Positions 46,011-54,284 of a DNA stretch of 64,000 nucleotides are shown in pieces. The position numbers and the translations under genes are program-made. Source of the DNA: QQUJ01 sp050287605 (lineage in GTDB: Bacteria > Pseudomonadota > Gammaproteobacteria > QQUJ01); NCBI GenBank assembly GCA_050287605.1, contig JBNKCG010000026.1:1-64000 (forward strand). The letters run 5' to 3'. The notes under the pieces were generated by a model. The model was given only the letters and a program-made list of their open reading frames with translations. It had not been told where the DNA came from and did not search any database. Position 1 is the first letter of the stretch. Each line of letters begins with the position of its first letter.

Positions 46011-46290
46011 CGTCCGGGCATCCTACCCGTCGCTACTCTCCGTGTAACCGCTTCCCTGCTGCGGCTTCCTGCCGTTGAATGCGTCCCGTCGCGATTCCTG
46101 TCTGGTTGCGGGCTCCCACCGCCTATGGCCTGTCATCCTGACTGATGGGGAGGTTGGTCCGGCTTCCTTTGCTGAACCGTGGAAACACCATGCTCCCTTG
46201 AGATCCCAAAGACCAGCCCTCGACCGCCGTGTCGGGGCACCGTCCGGCCCCCGCATCGGTAGTCACTCAATTTCGTAATTCTCATTTATT
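45979..46290 (-). ncRNA. Candidate CsrB/RsmZ-family small RNA (CsrA antagonist)
   Basis: This gap between mutS and cnoX holds no gene, but its minus strand carries 14 GGA triplets between 46245 and 46013, far above the three or four expected by chance. Several sit in small stem-loops: GTCAGGATGAC (46142-46132), CGGCAGGAAGCCG (46074-46062) and GCGGTGGGAGCCCGC (46122-46108). TCAGGATGA is identical to the repeat of E. coli CsrB. A 10-bp stem and T-run end the transcript at about 45979. The 5' end is estimated from a TATAAC -10 at 46302-46297. Position beside mutS recalls rsmZ of P. aeruginosa, which lies between fdxA and rpoS close to mutS. The expected function is to titrate CsrA (21046-21243). 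Confidence 0.8.
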
Positions 46291-46320
46291 CAATACGTTA
46301 TAAGAGCGTTGCGTTTGGGT

Positions 46321-46339
46321 TGTAGGACTATTGCCGACA
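46321..46339 (-). promoter_or_regulatory. Imperfect GacA/UvrY-type box
   Basis: TGTCGGCAATAGTCCTACA on the minus strand resembles the GacA box (TGTAAG, six bases, CTTACA) with one substitution in the left half and a seven-base spacer. It abuts the -35 position of the putative small-RNA promoter. Weaker than the boxes at 59632-59671. Confidence 0.45.
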
Positions 46340-46489
46340 GCGGTTTCAGCCTCGCTGCACACCGCCTTCCGCGGGCGCCTACGAAGACCACCGCACCCGC
46401 ACACGCCGAATCGGACAAGTTGTGGGTCCCGGCTCACTTCGGTAGAGTTACCAGCCCCACGGCCCTCCCTGAAATACCCGGCGCACACC

Positions 46490-47353
46490 ATGAGCGACTC
46501 CCCTTTCATCGTTGAAGTGACCGATGACAACTTCGAACAGACCGTGATCGCGGCCTCGCACCAAACCCCGGTATTGGTCGATTTCTGGGCCGAGTGGTGT
46601 CAGCCGTGCAAGGCGATGCTGCCGGTACTGCACCAACTGGTGGAAGAATATGCAGGCGGCTTTATCCTCGGCAAGCTCAACATCGACGAGCAGAAATCCC
46701 TGGCCACCGAGGCCGGGATACGCAGCGTTCCCACCGTGCTGGTGTTTCGCAAGGGTGTGGTGGCGGATCAGTTTCTCGGCGTCCAGCCGGAATCGGTGAT
46801 CCGCGGGATCATCGAACGCAACCTGTTCCGGGAATCGGACGCGCTGTTGACCCAGGCGCAGGAAGCGGTCGCCCGCGGCGACGAGGCCGGAGCCGTCGAC
46901 CTGGCGCGCCAAGCCGTAGCGCTGGATCCCGACCGTGCCGAGCTGCAGTTCGAGCTGGCCCTCTACCTGATCCAGGCGGGCGCCTGGGACGACGCCGAGA
47001 CCACCGTGAACGGCCTGCCCCGCGAGCTGCGCGACTCCCCCGACACCGAGGCGCTGCGCGCACGCATCGATCTGGGACGGACGCTGGCCGAAGCCCCCGA
47101 ACGCGCCGCCCTGGAAACCCAGGTCGCGCAGCGACCCGACGCCTCCCTGCCGCGCTACCAGTTGGCGGCCACCTGCCTAGCCGCAGGCGAACCAGAAGCC
47201 GCGCTACAACACCTGCTGGCCATCGTCCGCCGCGACCGCGGGTTCCGCGACGACGCCGCCCGTAAGGCGATGCTGGCGGTATTCGCGCAACTGGACCCCG
47301 ACGACCCACTGCTCCAGCGCTATCGCAATCAGATGTTCAACGCGCTGCACTGA
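46490..47353 (+). CDS. cnoX: Thioredoxin-TPR chaperedoxin, CnoX (YbbN) family
   Basis: 287 residues from the ATG at 46490 (MSDSPFIVEVTDDNFEQTVI); the longer frame has no conserved sequence. The N-terminal thioredoxin fold (1-110) has LVDFWAEWCQPCKAMLPVL and the cis-Pro GIRSVPTVLVF. TPR-like helices fill the rest (ALLTQAQEAVARGDEAGAVD, PRYQLAATCLAAGEPEAALQ). CnoX holds unfolding proteins under oxidative stress and passes them to GroEL. Here the active site is CQPC, so it may be redox-active, unlike E. coli CnoX which lacks the first Cys. Confidence 0.9.
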   Translation: MSDSPFIVEVTDDNFEQTVIAASHQTPVLVDFWAEWCQPCKAMLPVLHQLVEEYAGGFILGKLNIDEQKSLATEAGIRSVPTVLVFRKGVVADQFLGVQPESVIRGIIERNLFRESDALLTQAQEAVARGDEAGAVDLARQAVALDPDRAELQFELALYLIQAGAWDDAETTVNGLPRELRDSPDTEALRARIDLGRTLAEAPERAALETQVAQRPDASLPRYQLAATCLAAGEPEAALQHLLAIVRRDRGFRDDAARKAMLAVFAQLDPDDPLLQRYRNQMFNALH

Positions 47354-47362
47354 GTGAGGTTC

Positions 47363-48268
47363 TCACCCGCGCGGGTGATGCTGGGCATGAAGCTGCTTGA
47401 GGCGCTCGCGCGCGACGTGGGTGTAGATCTGCGTCGTCGAGAGATCGCTGTGCCCCAGCAGCAGCTGCACCACGCGCAGATCGGCGCCGTGATTGAGCAG
47501 ATGGGTGGCGAAAGCGTGACGCAGAGTATGGGGTGACAGTGGTTTGACGATACCCGCGGCCCGGGCGTAGCGCTTGATCAGATGCCAGAAGGTCTGGCGT
47601 GTCATAGGGCACGCCCGACGCGAGAGAAACAGGCCGGCGTTGTCGTTGCCGCGCACCAGTTCCGGGCGCGCCTCCGTCAAATAGCGTTCCAGCCACTCCA
47701 GCGCATCCTCGCCCAGTGGCACCAGGCGCTCCTTGTTGCCCTTGCCCGTCACCCGGATGACCCCCTGGCGCGGGTTGCACTGATCAATGCGCAGCGACAC
47801 CAGCTCGGAGACCCGCAGCCCGGTGGCGTAGAGCACCTCCAGCATGGCACGGTCGCGCACCCCCAGAACGGTGGCGACATCCGGTGCCGCGAGCAACGCG
47901 CTGACCTCTTCCTCGGTGAGCGAATCGGGCAGCTTGCGGCCCAGGCGCGGGGCGTCGATACGCGCGCTGGGATCTTCGTCGAGACGGCCTTCGCGCACCA
48001 GATAGCGATAGAACCTGCGCAGCGTGGAGAGCAGCCGCGCCGTGCTGCGCGGGCGCGCGCCCTGACGCGCCCGCTCCGAGAGGTAGTTCAGCAACTCCGC
48101 GCGTTGCGCCTGCTCCAGCGAGCAGCCGCGTTGCTTGCCGAGCCAGGCGGCGAATCCCTGCAGGTCGGTGCGGTAGGCAGCCAATGTGTTGTCGCTCAGA
48201 CCGCGCTCCATCCACAAGGCGTCGAGAAAGCGCTCGATCTGCCCCTGCGAGGCGCCGTCAACTCCCAA
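47363..48268 (-). CDS. xerD: Site-specific tyrosine recombinase XerD
   Basis: 301 residues from a TTG at 48268, overlapping the ogt stop by 11 nt; no ATG suits the conserved N-terminus IERFLDALWMERGLSDNTLA. The catalytic set is complete: Arg in ATGLRVSELVSL, Lys in GKGNKERLVPLG, HxxR in LSPHTLRHAFATHLLNHGAD, His in LLGHSDLSTTQIYTHV and the nucleophile Tyr of IYTHV. It resolves chromosome dimers at dif with XerC and FtsK. Length (about 298) and ending match XerD rather than XerC. Confidence 0.92.
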   Translation of the reverse strand: MGVDGASQGQIERFLDALWMERGLSDNTLAAYRTDLQGFAAWLGKQRGCSLEQAQRAELLNYLSERARQGARPRSTARLLSTLRRFYRYLVREGRLDEDPSARIDAPRLGRKLPDSLTEEEVSALLAAPDVATVLGVRDRAMLEVLYATGLRVSELVSLRIDQCNPRQGVIRVTGKGNKERLVPLGEDALEWLERYLTEARPELVRGNDNAGLFLSRRACPMTRQTFWHLIKRYARAAGIVKPLSPHTLRHAFATHLLNHGADLRVVQLLLGHSDLSTTQIYTHVARERLKQLHAQHHPRG

Positions 48269-48794
48269 CGAGGGACACCCCTTCGTGGTGCAACAGCCAA
48301 CGCTTGACCGCCAGCCACTCGCCGTCGGTCTGACCCGAAAACCCGCCGAGGCCGTGGGCGGCCACCACTCGGTGGCAGGGAACGACGACCGCGATCGGGT
48401 TGGAGCCGCAGGCGCCGCCCACCGCCCGCGCCGACGAACCCAGCTGCCGGGCCAGCGCCCCGTAGCTGCGGGTCTCCCCCAACGGAATAGCGCGCAGGGC
48501 GTGCCAGACCCGCTGCTGAAACCCGGTACCTTGCGGTGCCAGCGGAAATGCGAAGGGTTGTCGCGGGTCTTCGAGATAGCGCTGCAGCGCATCGGCGACC
48601 CGGGCCGCGAAGGGGGAGTCGGCGGGCTGCGCCGCAGCCACCCCCACCCCCACCAGCAGCGCGACGCGGGTGACGCTCTCCCCCTGGACCCGCAGCCCCA
48701 GCGCGCCGAAGGGGGCGGTCACCACGGCGTCGAAAAACGCAGGATCGCGGCCCGCATCCTGCGGGCGAACCGGATCACAGACGCCGGTAATCAT
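48258..48794 (-). CDS. ogt: Methylated-DNA--protein-cysteine methyltransferase
   Basis: 178 residues. The acceptor cysteine motif NPIAVVVPCHRVVAAHGLGG lies near residue 135 and is preceded by GTGFQQRVWHALRAIPLGET and SYGALARQLGSSARAVGGAC, the DNA-binding helix-turn-helix. It transfers alkyl groups from O6-alkylguanine to itself (single turnover). No AdaA domain is present, so Ogt-like. Its ATG overlaps the stop of the upstream TPR gene as ATGA, and xerD starts within its end: a tightly packed operon. Confidence 0.92.
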   Translation of the reverse strand: MITGVCDPVRPQDAGRDPAFFDAVVTAPFGALGLRVQGESVTRVALLVGVGVAAAQPADSPFAARVADALQRYLEDPRQPFAFPLAPQGTGFQQRVWHALRAIPLGETRSYGALARQLGSSARAVGGACGSNPIAVVVPCHRVVAAHGLGGFSGQTDGEWLAVKRWLLHHEGVSLVGS

Positions 48795-50623
48795 GGCTTG
48801 ACGCCCTGCGCTGCAGTGGCAGTTTGGGTCGCGGAGGCCTGCTCCTTGAGCTGCAACTGCTGCAGTTCACGCTGCAGCACCGCGCGCCGGCTGGAATCGC
48901 GGGTGCTGTTGAGCAACCCCTGGAACAGCCGCCTGGCGTCGGCAAACAATCCGCCTCGCGCCAGCTCGCGCGCGCCCTGGTAGCGGGCGGTCTGAGCCCA
49001 GCGGTCCATGCTGAACGGGTCCACCAGCGTCGCCGAGCGCAGATAGTGATAGGCGGCGAGTTCGTGGCGCCCCGTCTCGCGGTAGGAGTCGGCCATCCAG
49101 AACAGCAGCTCGCGGCGGCGCTGGTCATCGAGCGGGCGGCGCGCCAGCGCCTCGAACAGCCGCAGCGCATCGTCGTGGCGCCCGATGGTCTGGAGATCGA
49201 ACACTACCTGCAACAGCCGGTCGAGCGCTGCCGTTTCCAATTGCGGGGTCTCATCGAGCAGGGTATTCATGAGCTGAACCCCGACTTCGGGTTCACCTGC
49301 AAGGATTGCGACCCGCGCCCGACGCATCTGCCATTCGATGCGCTCCAAGCCGGCCGGCGGGCTGGTCAAACCGCGCATCAGGCGGGCCGCCAGCCCCACC
49401 TCGGAAGCCGCCAGCGCCAGATCCACCAGGCGATGCCGGATCGGCTCCGGGACGCCGTCGAGCTGCGCGAAACGCTGCGATTCCAGGTAGAGGCGGCGCA
49501 TCAGCAACTCCCCGCCCTCCGTGGAGGTCAGCGACTGGGCCAGCTGCAGGTGCGCCAGGGAGCGCGTCTGCTCGTCGAGCCCGTGCAGCGCCACCACGGT
49601 ATACATGGCCCGCGCACGCAACGGGTAACGCTGGGCGAACTCGCCTGCCTTATCGAACCACGCCTGATCCTGCCCCACCAGCAGCTGCTCATGGTTGCCC
49701 GCCGCCTGACCGTAGCTGAGATAGGCATCCCACAAGTCATCGGCATCGAGCGGTAGCACCCCCGCCAGCTGCGACACCGCGCCCGGCTGCGACAACGCCT
49801 GTTCCAGCGCCTGGGCACGGCCAGGTGCATCCTTGGCGACGGCGGCCGCCTCCGCGGCGAGGGCCCAAGCCTGTATCCGCTGCGAGGGCGTCAGCGACTC
49901 TTGGTGGGTGATTTGGCGTGCCTCGTGGGCAACGGCAGCGGCACGTTGATCGCCGATGCGCAGGTGGGCCAGCAGCACCAGTATGCGGGCATCGGCACCC
50001 TGCACCTTTTCCAGCAGACCCGGCACTTCGCCCTTTGCACCGGCGCGCAGCATCACCTGTGCCTGCAGCAACCGCCATTCGTCACTGCCGTCGCCGTAGT
50101 CCTGGCGGTAGCGCAGCATAGCGATCTGCGCATCGTCGACCTGCCCCTCCACCAGGTAGCTACGGATCACCAGGCGGCGCCAGTCGGCCAGTTGCTCGGC
50201 TTCGGGTTCGGTCGCACCCCAGATGGCACGCTGCAACAACGCCCGCGCCCGCTCACCTTTGCCCTGCTCCAGCAGCGCTCTGACCTGCAGACCCTCCGCC
50301 CACTGGCGAAACGGCGCCGGCAAATTGGCGGGCAGCGCGGCGACACTTGCCTCCAAGGCTTTCCAGTCGTGTTGGGATTGGTACAACTCCAAACGCACCT
50401 TTTCCCACCCCAGCCACTCGAGCGGATTCTCGGCCCATGCCGGCTGGTTGCGTTCCACCAGAAAACTGGCCAGCTGGGGGGCGCCGCCGCGCGCGGTGGC
50501 GACCACCTCGTCCAGGGTGACGCTTCCTGCAAGCGCTGGCGACAGCGCCGCCACGGCAACGCACACGCAGCGGACGGCGTTACCGAGGGCGCGACGCAAC
50601 GACAACAGGGGGATGGCAGGCAT
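48791..50623 (-). CDS. Large exported TPR-like repeat protein of unknown function
   Basis: 610 residues from the ATG at 50623 (MPAIPLLSLRRALGNAVRCV), giving an apparent signal peptide ending near SPALAGS; the longer frame runs into the rplS terminator. The rest is almost entirely alpha-helical with TPR-like helix pairs rich in Ala, Leu and Arg (LEALARRPLDDQRRRELLFW, ELAAYHYLRSATLVDPFSMD). I do not recognise a named family. It probably acts as a periplasmic scaffold. It is translationally coupled to ogt. The C-terminus ends in a Gln/Ala-rich tail (QLQLKEQASATQTATAAQG). Confidence 0.65.
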   Translation of the reverse strand: MPAIPLLSLRRALGNAVRCVCVAVAALSPALAGSVTLDEVVATARGGAPQLASFLVERNQPAWAENPLEWLGWEKVRLELYQSQHDWKALEASVAALPANLPAPFRQWAEGLQVRALLEQGKGERARALLQRAIWGATEPEAEQLADWRRLVIRSYLVEGQVDDAQIAMLRYRQDYGDGSDEWRLLQAQVMLRAGAKGEVPGLLEKVQGADARILVLLAHLRIGDQRAAAVAHEARQITHQESLTPSQRIQAWALAAEAAAVAKDAPGRAQALEQALSQPGAVSQLAGVLPLDADDLWDAYLSYGQAAGNHEQLLVGQDQAWFDKAGEFAQRYPLRARAMYTVVALHGLDEQTRSLAHLQLAQSLTSTEGGELLMRRLYLESQRFAQLDGVPEPIRHRLVDLALAASEVGLAARLMRGLTSPPAGLERIEWQMRRARVAILAGEPEVGVQLMNTLLDETPQLETAALDRLLQVVFDLQTIGRHDDALRLFEALARRPLDDQRRRELLFWMADSYRETGRHELAAYHYLRSATLVDPFSMDRWAQTARYQGARELARGGLFADARRLFQGLLNSTRDSSRRAVLQRELQQLQLKEQASATQTATAAQGVKP

Positions 50624-50659
50624 GGCCGACAGGATAGGCGATCTCGATGCGGGAGACCA

Positions 50660-50701
50660 AAACGAAAAACGGGCGCCTCGCCGAACGGCAGGCACCCGTT
50701 T
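50660..50701 (-). terminator. Terminator after rplS
   Basis: On the minus strand AACGGGTGCCT and AGGCGCCCGTT form an 11-bp stem (with one G-T pair) around GCCGTTCGGCG, followed by TTTCGTTTT. It separates the rpsP-rimM-trmD-rplS operon from the TPR gene. Confidence 0.85.
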
Positions 50702-50725
50702 GCGAACCGAACCGAAACGGCGGTT

Positions 50726-51070
50726 CTAGAGCTTTTCTTTGATACGCGCCGCCTTGCCGCGCAGTTCGCGCAGGTAGTAGAGCTTGGCGCGACGCACGTC
50801 ACCGCGGCGTTTGACCTTCACCTCCTGCACGTTGGGGCTGAAGGTCGGAAAGACGCGCTCGACGCCTTCACCGTGGCTTATCTTGCGCACGGTAAACGAG
50901 GAGTTAAGACCGCGGTTGCGCTTGGCGATAACCACGCCCTCGAAGTCCTGTAGGCGCTCGTTGGTTCCCTCTTTCACCTTGACGCGCACCACCACGGTGT
51001 CGCCCGGCCCGAACTGCGGGAACTCCTTGTTCATCTGTTCGGCGTTGATCTGGTCAATGATGTTGCTCAT
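50726..51070 (-). CDS. rplS: 50S ribosomal protein L19
   Basis: 114 residues. Typical L19 features are FGPGDTVVVRVKVKEGTNER, LQDFEGVVIAKRNRGLNSSF, TVRKISHGEGVERVFPTFSP and the basic end VKRRGDVRRAKLYYLRELRG. It sits at the 30S-50S interface. Last gene of the rpsP-rimM-trmD-rplS operon; length equals E. coli L19 (115). Confidence 0.97.
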   Translation of the reverse strand: MSNIIDQINAEQMNKEFPQFGPGDTVVVRVKVKEGTNERLQDFEGVVIAKRNRGLNSSFTVRKISHGEGVERVFPTFSPNVQEVKVKRRGDVRRAKLYYLRELRGKAARIKEKL

Positions 51071-51095
51071 GGCTCGTTCCCCACGTCACCCTGTT

Positions 51096-51848
51096 TCACT
51101 CTGATGATTCACGCTCGGCGCTCGCACGCCGGAATTCGTCCAACAATACCGCCTGCTCTTCCGTCAACCGCAGGCGCTCGATGAGATCGGGCCTGCGCAA
51201 CCACGTCCGCCCCAGCGCCTGCCCCTGTCGCCAGCGGGCGATGGCCGCGTGATCGCCGGAGAGCAGCACCTCGGGTACGCGCTGACCGGCGATCTCCTCC
51301 GGACGGGTGTAGTGCGGATAGTCCAACAGCCCGTCCATATACGAATCCTGTGCTGCGGATTCGGCGTCACCCAGCGCCCCCGGCTGGAGGCGGGTGACGG
51401 CGTCGATCACCGCCATGGCGGCCAGTTCGCCGCCGCTCAACACGAAATCGCCGAGCGACCACTCCTGGTCAACGTCGCACTCCACGATGCGCTCGTCGAT
51501 CCCTTCGTAGCGGCCCGCCAGCAGGATCATGCCCGGCAACGCCGCGAGTTCCTGGACCCCGGCCTGGTCAAGCCTGCGTCCCTGGGGCGTCAGGTAGATA
51601 ACCGGACTGCCCGGCGCAACCGCGCGCGCTGCCTGGATCGCCAGGCGCAGCGGCTCCACCTTCATCACCATCCCCGGACCGCCGCCGTAGGGCCGGTCGT
51701 CCACCGTGCGGTGCCGGTCGCTGGTGTAATCGCGCGGATTCCAGCAGACCAGATCCACCAGGCCGCGCTCCAGCGCTCGCGCCGTAATCCCGCCCAGTCT
51801 GAGCCCGTCGATCATCGCCGGAAACAGCGTGATGACGTCGATCCGCAT
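51096..51848 (-). CDS. trmD: tRNA (guanine-37-N1)-methyltransferase
   Basis: 250 residues of the SPOUT family. MRIDVITLFPAMIDGL opens, with DDRPYGGGPGMVMKVEPLRL and the trefoil-knot SAM site LLAGRYEGIDERIVE, ending in EWSLGDFVLSGGELAAM and LDYPHYTRPEEI. It makes m1G37 next to the anticodon and prevents frameshifting. Conserved position between rimM and rplS. Confidence 0.97.
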   Translation of the reverse strand: MRIDVITLFPAMIDGLRLGGITARALERGLVDLVCWNPRDYTSDRHRTVDDRPYGGGPGMVMKVEPLRLAIQAARAVAPGSPVIYLTPQGRRLDQAGVQELAALPGMILLAGRYEGIDERIVECDVDQEWSLGDFVLSGGELAAMAVIDAVTRLQPGALGDAESAAQDSYMDGLLDYPHYTRPEEIAGQRVPEVLLSGDHAAIARWRQGQALGRTWLRRPDLIERLRLTEEQAVLLDEFRRASAERESSE

Positions 51849-51880
51849 GCGCCGTTCCTCGATTCGTCGAGTGCCTGGGC

Positions 51881-52390
51881 CTAAAACTCCGGGTCCCAGT
51901 CGACCTCCAGCCAGCCTTCAGCGAGGTCGACCCGCGTGACCACCGACCCCAGGACAAAGGGGATCAATCGTTCCCGCTCCCCGCATACCACCAGCACGTC
52001 GTTGGCGCCGGTGGCCAGCAGGTGATCGACCCGCCCTAGATCAATCCCGGTGCGGGTACGAACCTGCAACCCTTCGAGATCCGTCCAGTAATAGTCACCG
52101 TCCTGCAGGTCGGGTAGCTGATCGCGTTCCACCGCGATCGCTTTACCCACCAACGCCGCGGCACTATCGCGATCGCCGTAGCCCTCGATGCGCACCACCA
52201 CGCCCTTGCCGTGGCTGCGGCCGTCGGCCGGGCGGGCCGGCTCCCACCGCTCATCGTCGCCGACGAGCCAGTGATCGAACTGCAAAAGGTTATCCCGCGG
52301 TTCGGTATGCGAGAGGATCTTGACCCAACCGCGCACACCGTAAAGGCCCGTGATCCGTCCGACGATGAGCCGCTTGTCAGCCTTACCCAT
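51881..52390 (-). CDS. rimM: Ribosome maturation factor RimM
   Basis: 169 residues from the ATG at 52390 (MGKADKRLIVGRITGLYGVR); the longer frame is a shadow of rpsP. N-terminal RimM beta-barrel (GRITGLYGVRGWVKILSHTE) and C-terminal PRC-barrel (DYYWTDLEGLQVRTRTGIDL, LGRVDHLLATGANDVLVV). It helps mature the 30S head and binds S19. GGAG lies 7 nt upstream of the start. Confidence 0.96.
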   Translation of the reverse strand: MGKADKRLIVGRITGLYGVRGWVKILSHTEPRDNLLQFDHWLVGDDERWEPARPADGRSHGKGVVVRIEGYGDRDSAAALVGKAIAVERDQLPDLQDGDYYWTDLEGLQVRTRTGIDLGRVDHLLATGANDVLVVCGERERLIPFVLGSVVTRVDLAEGWLEVDWDPEF

Positions 52391-52451
52391 CACCCGACTC
52401 CACCCGCACGCAGATCCGCCGATCCGCGCCGCCGGGCCCGTGTCGAATCGC

Positions 52452-52694
52452 TTACGCCGCCTGCTCCTTGAGCAGTTTGGAGACGCGCTCCGAGGCTTGG
52501 GCGCCCTGGCCCAGCCAGTACTGCACGCGCTCGGCATCGACGGTCAAACGCTGCTCCTGACCGCGGGCAACGGGATTGAAATAACCGACGCGCTCGATGT
52601 AGCGGCCATCGCGACGATTGCGCGAATCGGTCACGACGATGTTGTAAAAAGGCCGCTTCTTAGCGCCACCGCGGGCGAGACGAATCGTAACCAT
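52452..52694 (-). CDS. rpsP: 30S ribosomal protein S16
   Basis: 80 residues: MVTIRLARGGAKKRPFYNIV, VTDSRNRRDGRYIERVGYFN and the motif QYWLGQGAQASERVSKLLKE. Length matches the family (about 82). First gene of the ribosome-maturation operon. Confidence 0.97.
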   Translation of the reverse strand: MVTIRLARGGAKKRPFYNIVVTDSRNRRDGRYIERVGYFNPVARGQEQRLTVDAERVQYWLGQGAQASERVSKLLKEQAA

Positions 52695-52776
52695 TGGGCT
52701 CGTAATCCCTTGAAATTCAACAAAGTTCTATAAAACGTTCGACCGGCACAACCCGGCCGGCCGAAGTAAACGGCGC

Positions 52777-52782
52777 ATTTTA
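52777..52782 (-). promoter_or_regulatory. Possible -10 of the rpsP operon promoter
   Basis: TAAAAT on the minus strand, 83 bp before rpsP, followed by a GC-rich discriminator (GCGCCG) as in stringently controlled promoters. The -35 at 17 bp (TTTCCT) is weak. A second AT-rich candidate (TTTTATAGAAC) lies closer to the gene. Confidence 0.35.
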
Positions 52783-52812
52783 CGCGAATGCCCGCGAAAA
52801 GGAAACGCCGAC

Positions 52813-52835
52813 ATCCGAAAAAGCCGAAGGCTGAC
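52813..52835 (-). terminator. Possible ffh terminator
   Basis: AGCC-TTC-GGCT hairpin on the minus strand followed by a run of T residues, about 25 bp after the ffh stop. The stem is short, so termination may be partial and feed the rpsP operon. Confidence 0.45.
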
Positions 52836-52856
52836 AGGATGTTGGCGCCCGACGCG

Positions 52857-54215
52857 TCAGAAGGGCATACCGCTCGGCATGCGCCCTTTGAGGCCGCGCA
52901 TCATCTTGGCCATACCGCCCTTGGACATCTTCTTCATCATCTTCTGCATCTGCTTGAACTGCTTGAGCAGCCGGTTGATCTCCTGCACCTGGGTGCCGGA
53001 ACCGGCGGCGATGCGCCGCTTGCGCGATCCCTTGATGATATCGGGGAAGCGCCGCTCATGCGGGGTCATGGAGTTGATGATGGCGATGAGACGCCCGGTC
53101 TCCTTGTCGTTGACCCGGCTGCGCACCGCGTCCGGGAGTTCGCTGACGCCGGGCAGTTTGTCCAGCAGCGCGGTCATGCCGCCCATCTGGTTCATCTGCT
53201 GCAATTGATCGCGGAAATCCTCCAGATCGAAACCCTTGCCCTTGGAGATCTTTTTGGCCAGCTTTTCGGCCTTGTCGCGATCGATCTTCTGGTGCGCCTC
53301 CTCCACCAACGACAGCACGTCGCCCATGCCGAGGATGCGCGAAGCGACGCGGTCGGGGTGGAAGGGTTCCAGCGCGGTGGTCTTCTCGCCGACGCCGAGA
53401 AACTTGATGGGCTTGCCGGTAATGTGACGGATAGAGAGCGCCGCACCGCCGCGGGCATCGCCATCGGTCTTGGTCAGTACCACGCCGGTAAGCGGCAGGG
53501 CATCGTGGAACGCCTTGGCGGTGTTGGCCGCATCCTGGCCGGTCATGCTGTCGACCACGAACAGGGTCTCGGCCGGACTCAGCGCCGCATGCAGCCGCTG
53601 AATCTCCTCCATCATCGCTTCATCGATGTGCAGACGCCCCGCGGTATCGACGATCAGCACGTCGGCGAACTGCTTGCGCGCGTGATCGAGAGCCGCCTGC
53701 GCGATGGCGAGCGGCGCCTGATCGGGCGTGCTGGGGTGGAACTCCGCCCCCACCTCGCCGGCCAGGGTCTTGAGCTGCTCGATGGCCGCGGGCCGGTAGA
53801 CGTCGCAGCTCACCACCATCACCGATTTTTTGTGGCGCTCCTTGAGAAACCGCGCCAACTTCGCCGCGCTGGTGGTCTTGCCCGAGCCCTGCAGACCGGC
53901 CATGAGCACCACCACCGGGGGGCGGGCGTTGAGGTCGAGTTCGTCACACGCCTCCCCCATCAACGCCACCAGTTCGTCGTTGACGATCTTGATCAGCGCC
54001 TGGCCCGGGGTGAGGCTTTGCAACACCTCCTGACCCAGGGCCCGCTCGCGCACCTGATCGACGAAGGCACGCACCACCGGCAGCGCCACGTCGGCCTCGA
54101 GCAGCGCCATGCGCACTTCGCGCAGGGTCTCCTTGACGTTCTCTTCGCTGATGCGCCCCTGGCCGCGCAGGTTTTTCACCACGCGCGCCAGTCGTTGGCT
54201 CAGATTGTCAAACAT
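52857..54215 (-). CDS. ffh: Signal recognition particle GTPase Ffh
   Basis: 452 residues. N domain (MFDNLSQRLARVVKNLRGQG), G domain with ALPVVRAFVDQVRE, the P-loop LMAGLQGSGKTTSAAKLARF, DVLIVDTAGRLHID and VVLTKTDGDARGGAALSI, and the Met-rich M domain binding 4.5S RNA and signal peptides (FKQMQKMMKKMSKGGMAKMM). It targets inner-membrane proteins co-translationally. Upstream of the rpsP operon and divergent from ypjD-corB as in E. coli and Pseudomonas. Confidence 0.97.
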   Translation of the reverse strand: MFDNLSQRLARVVKNLRGQGRISEENVKETLREVRMALLEADVALPVVRAFVDQVRERALGQEVLQSLTPGQALIKIVNDELVALMGEACDELDLNARPPVVVLMAGLQGSGKTTSAAKLARFLKERHKKSVMVVSCDVYRPAAIEQLKTLAGEVGAEFHPSTPDQAPLAIAQAALDHARKQFADVLIVDTAGRLHIDEAMMEEIQRLHAALSPAETLFVVDSMTGQDAANTAKAFHDALPLTGVVLTKTDGDARGGAALSIRHITGKPIKFLGVGEKTTALEPFHPDRVASRILGMGDVLSLVEEAHQKIDRDKAEKLAKKISKGKGFDLEDFRDQLQQMNQMGGMTALLDKLPGVSELPDAVRSRVNDKETGRLIAIINSMTPHERRFPDIIKGSRKRRIAAGSGTQVQEINRLLKQFKQMQKMMKKMSKGGMAKMMRGLKGRMPSGMPF

Positions 54216-54284
54216 GGATTGTGGACCTCACGACCAGGACCGGACAGCCGGTCAACGTGTCCGGCAGCCACTTTGAGGGGCGGA

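Noticed and set aside
46011..46290. Insertion-sequence or MITE remnant after mutS
   Set aside because: First considered because no gene is present, but there are no terminal repeats or transposase fragments; the GGA density, hairpins and leftward terminator fit a small RNA.
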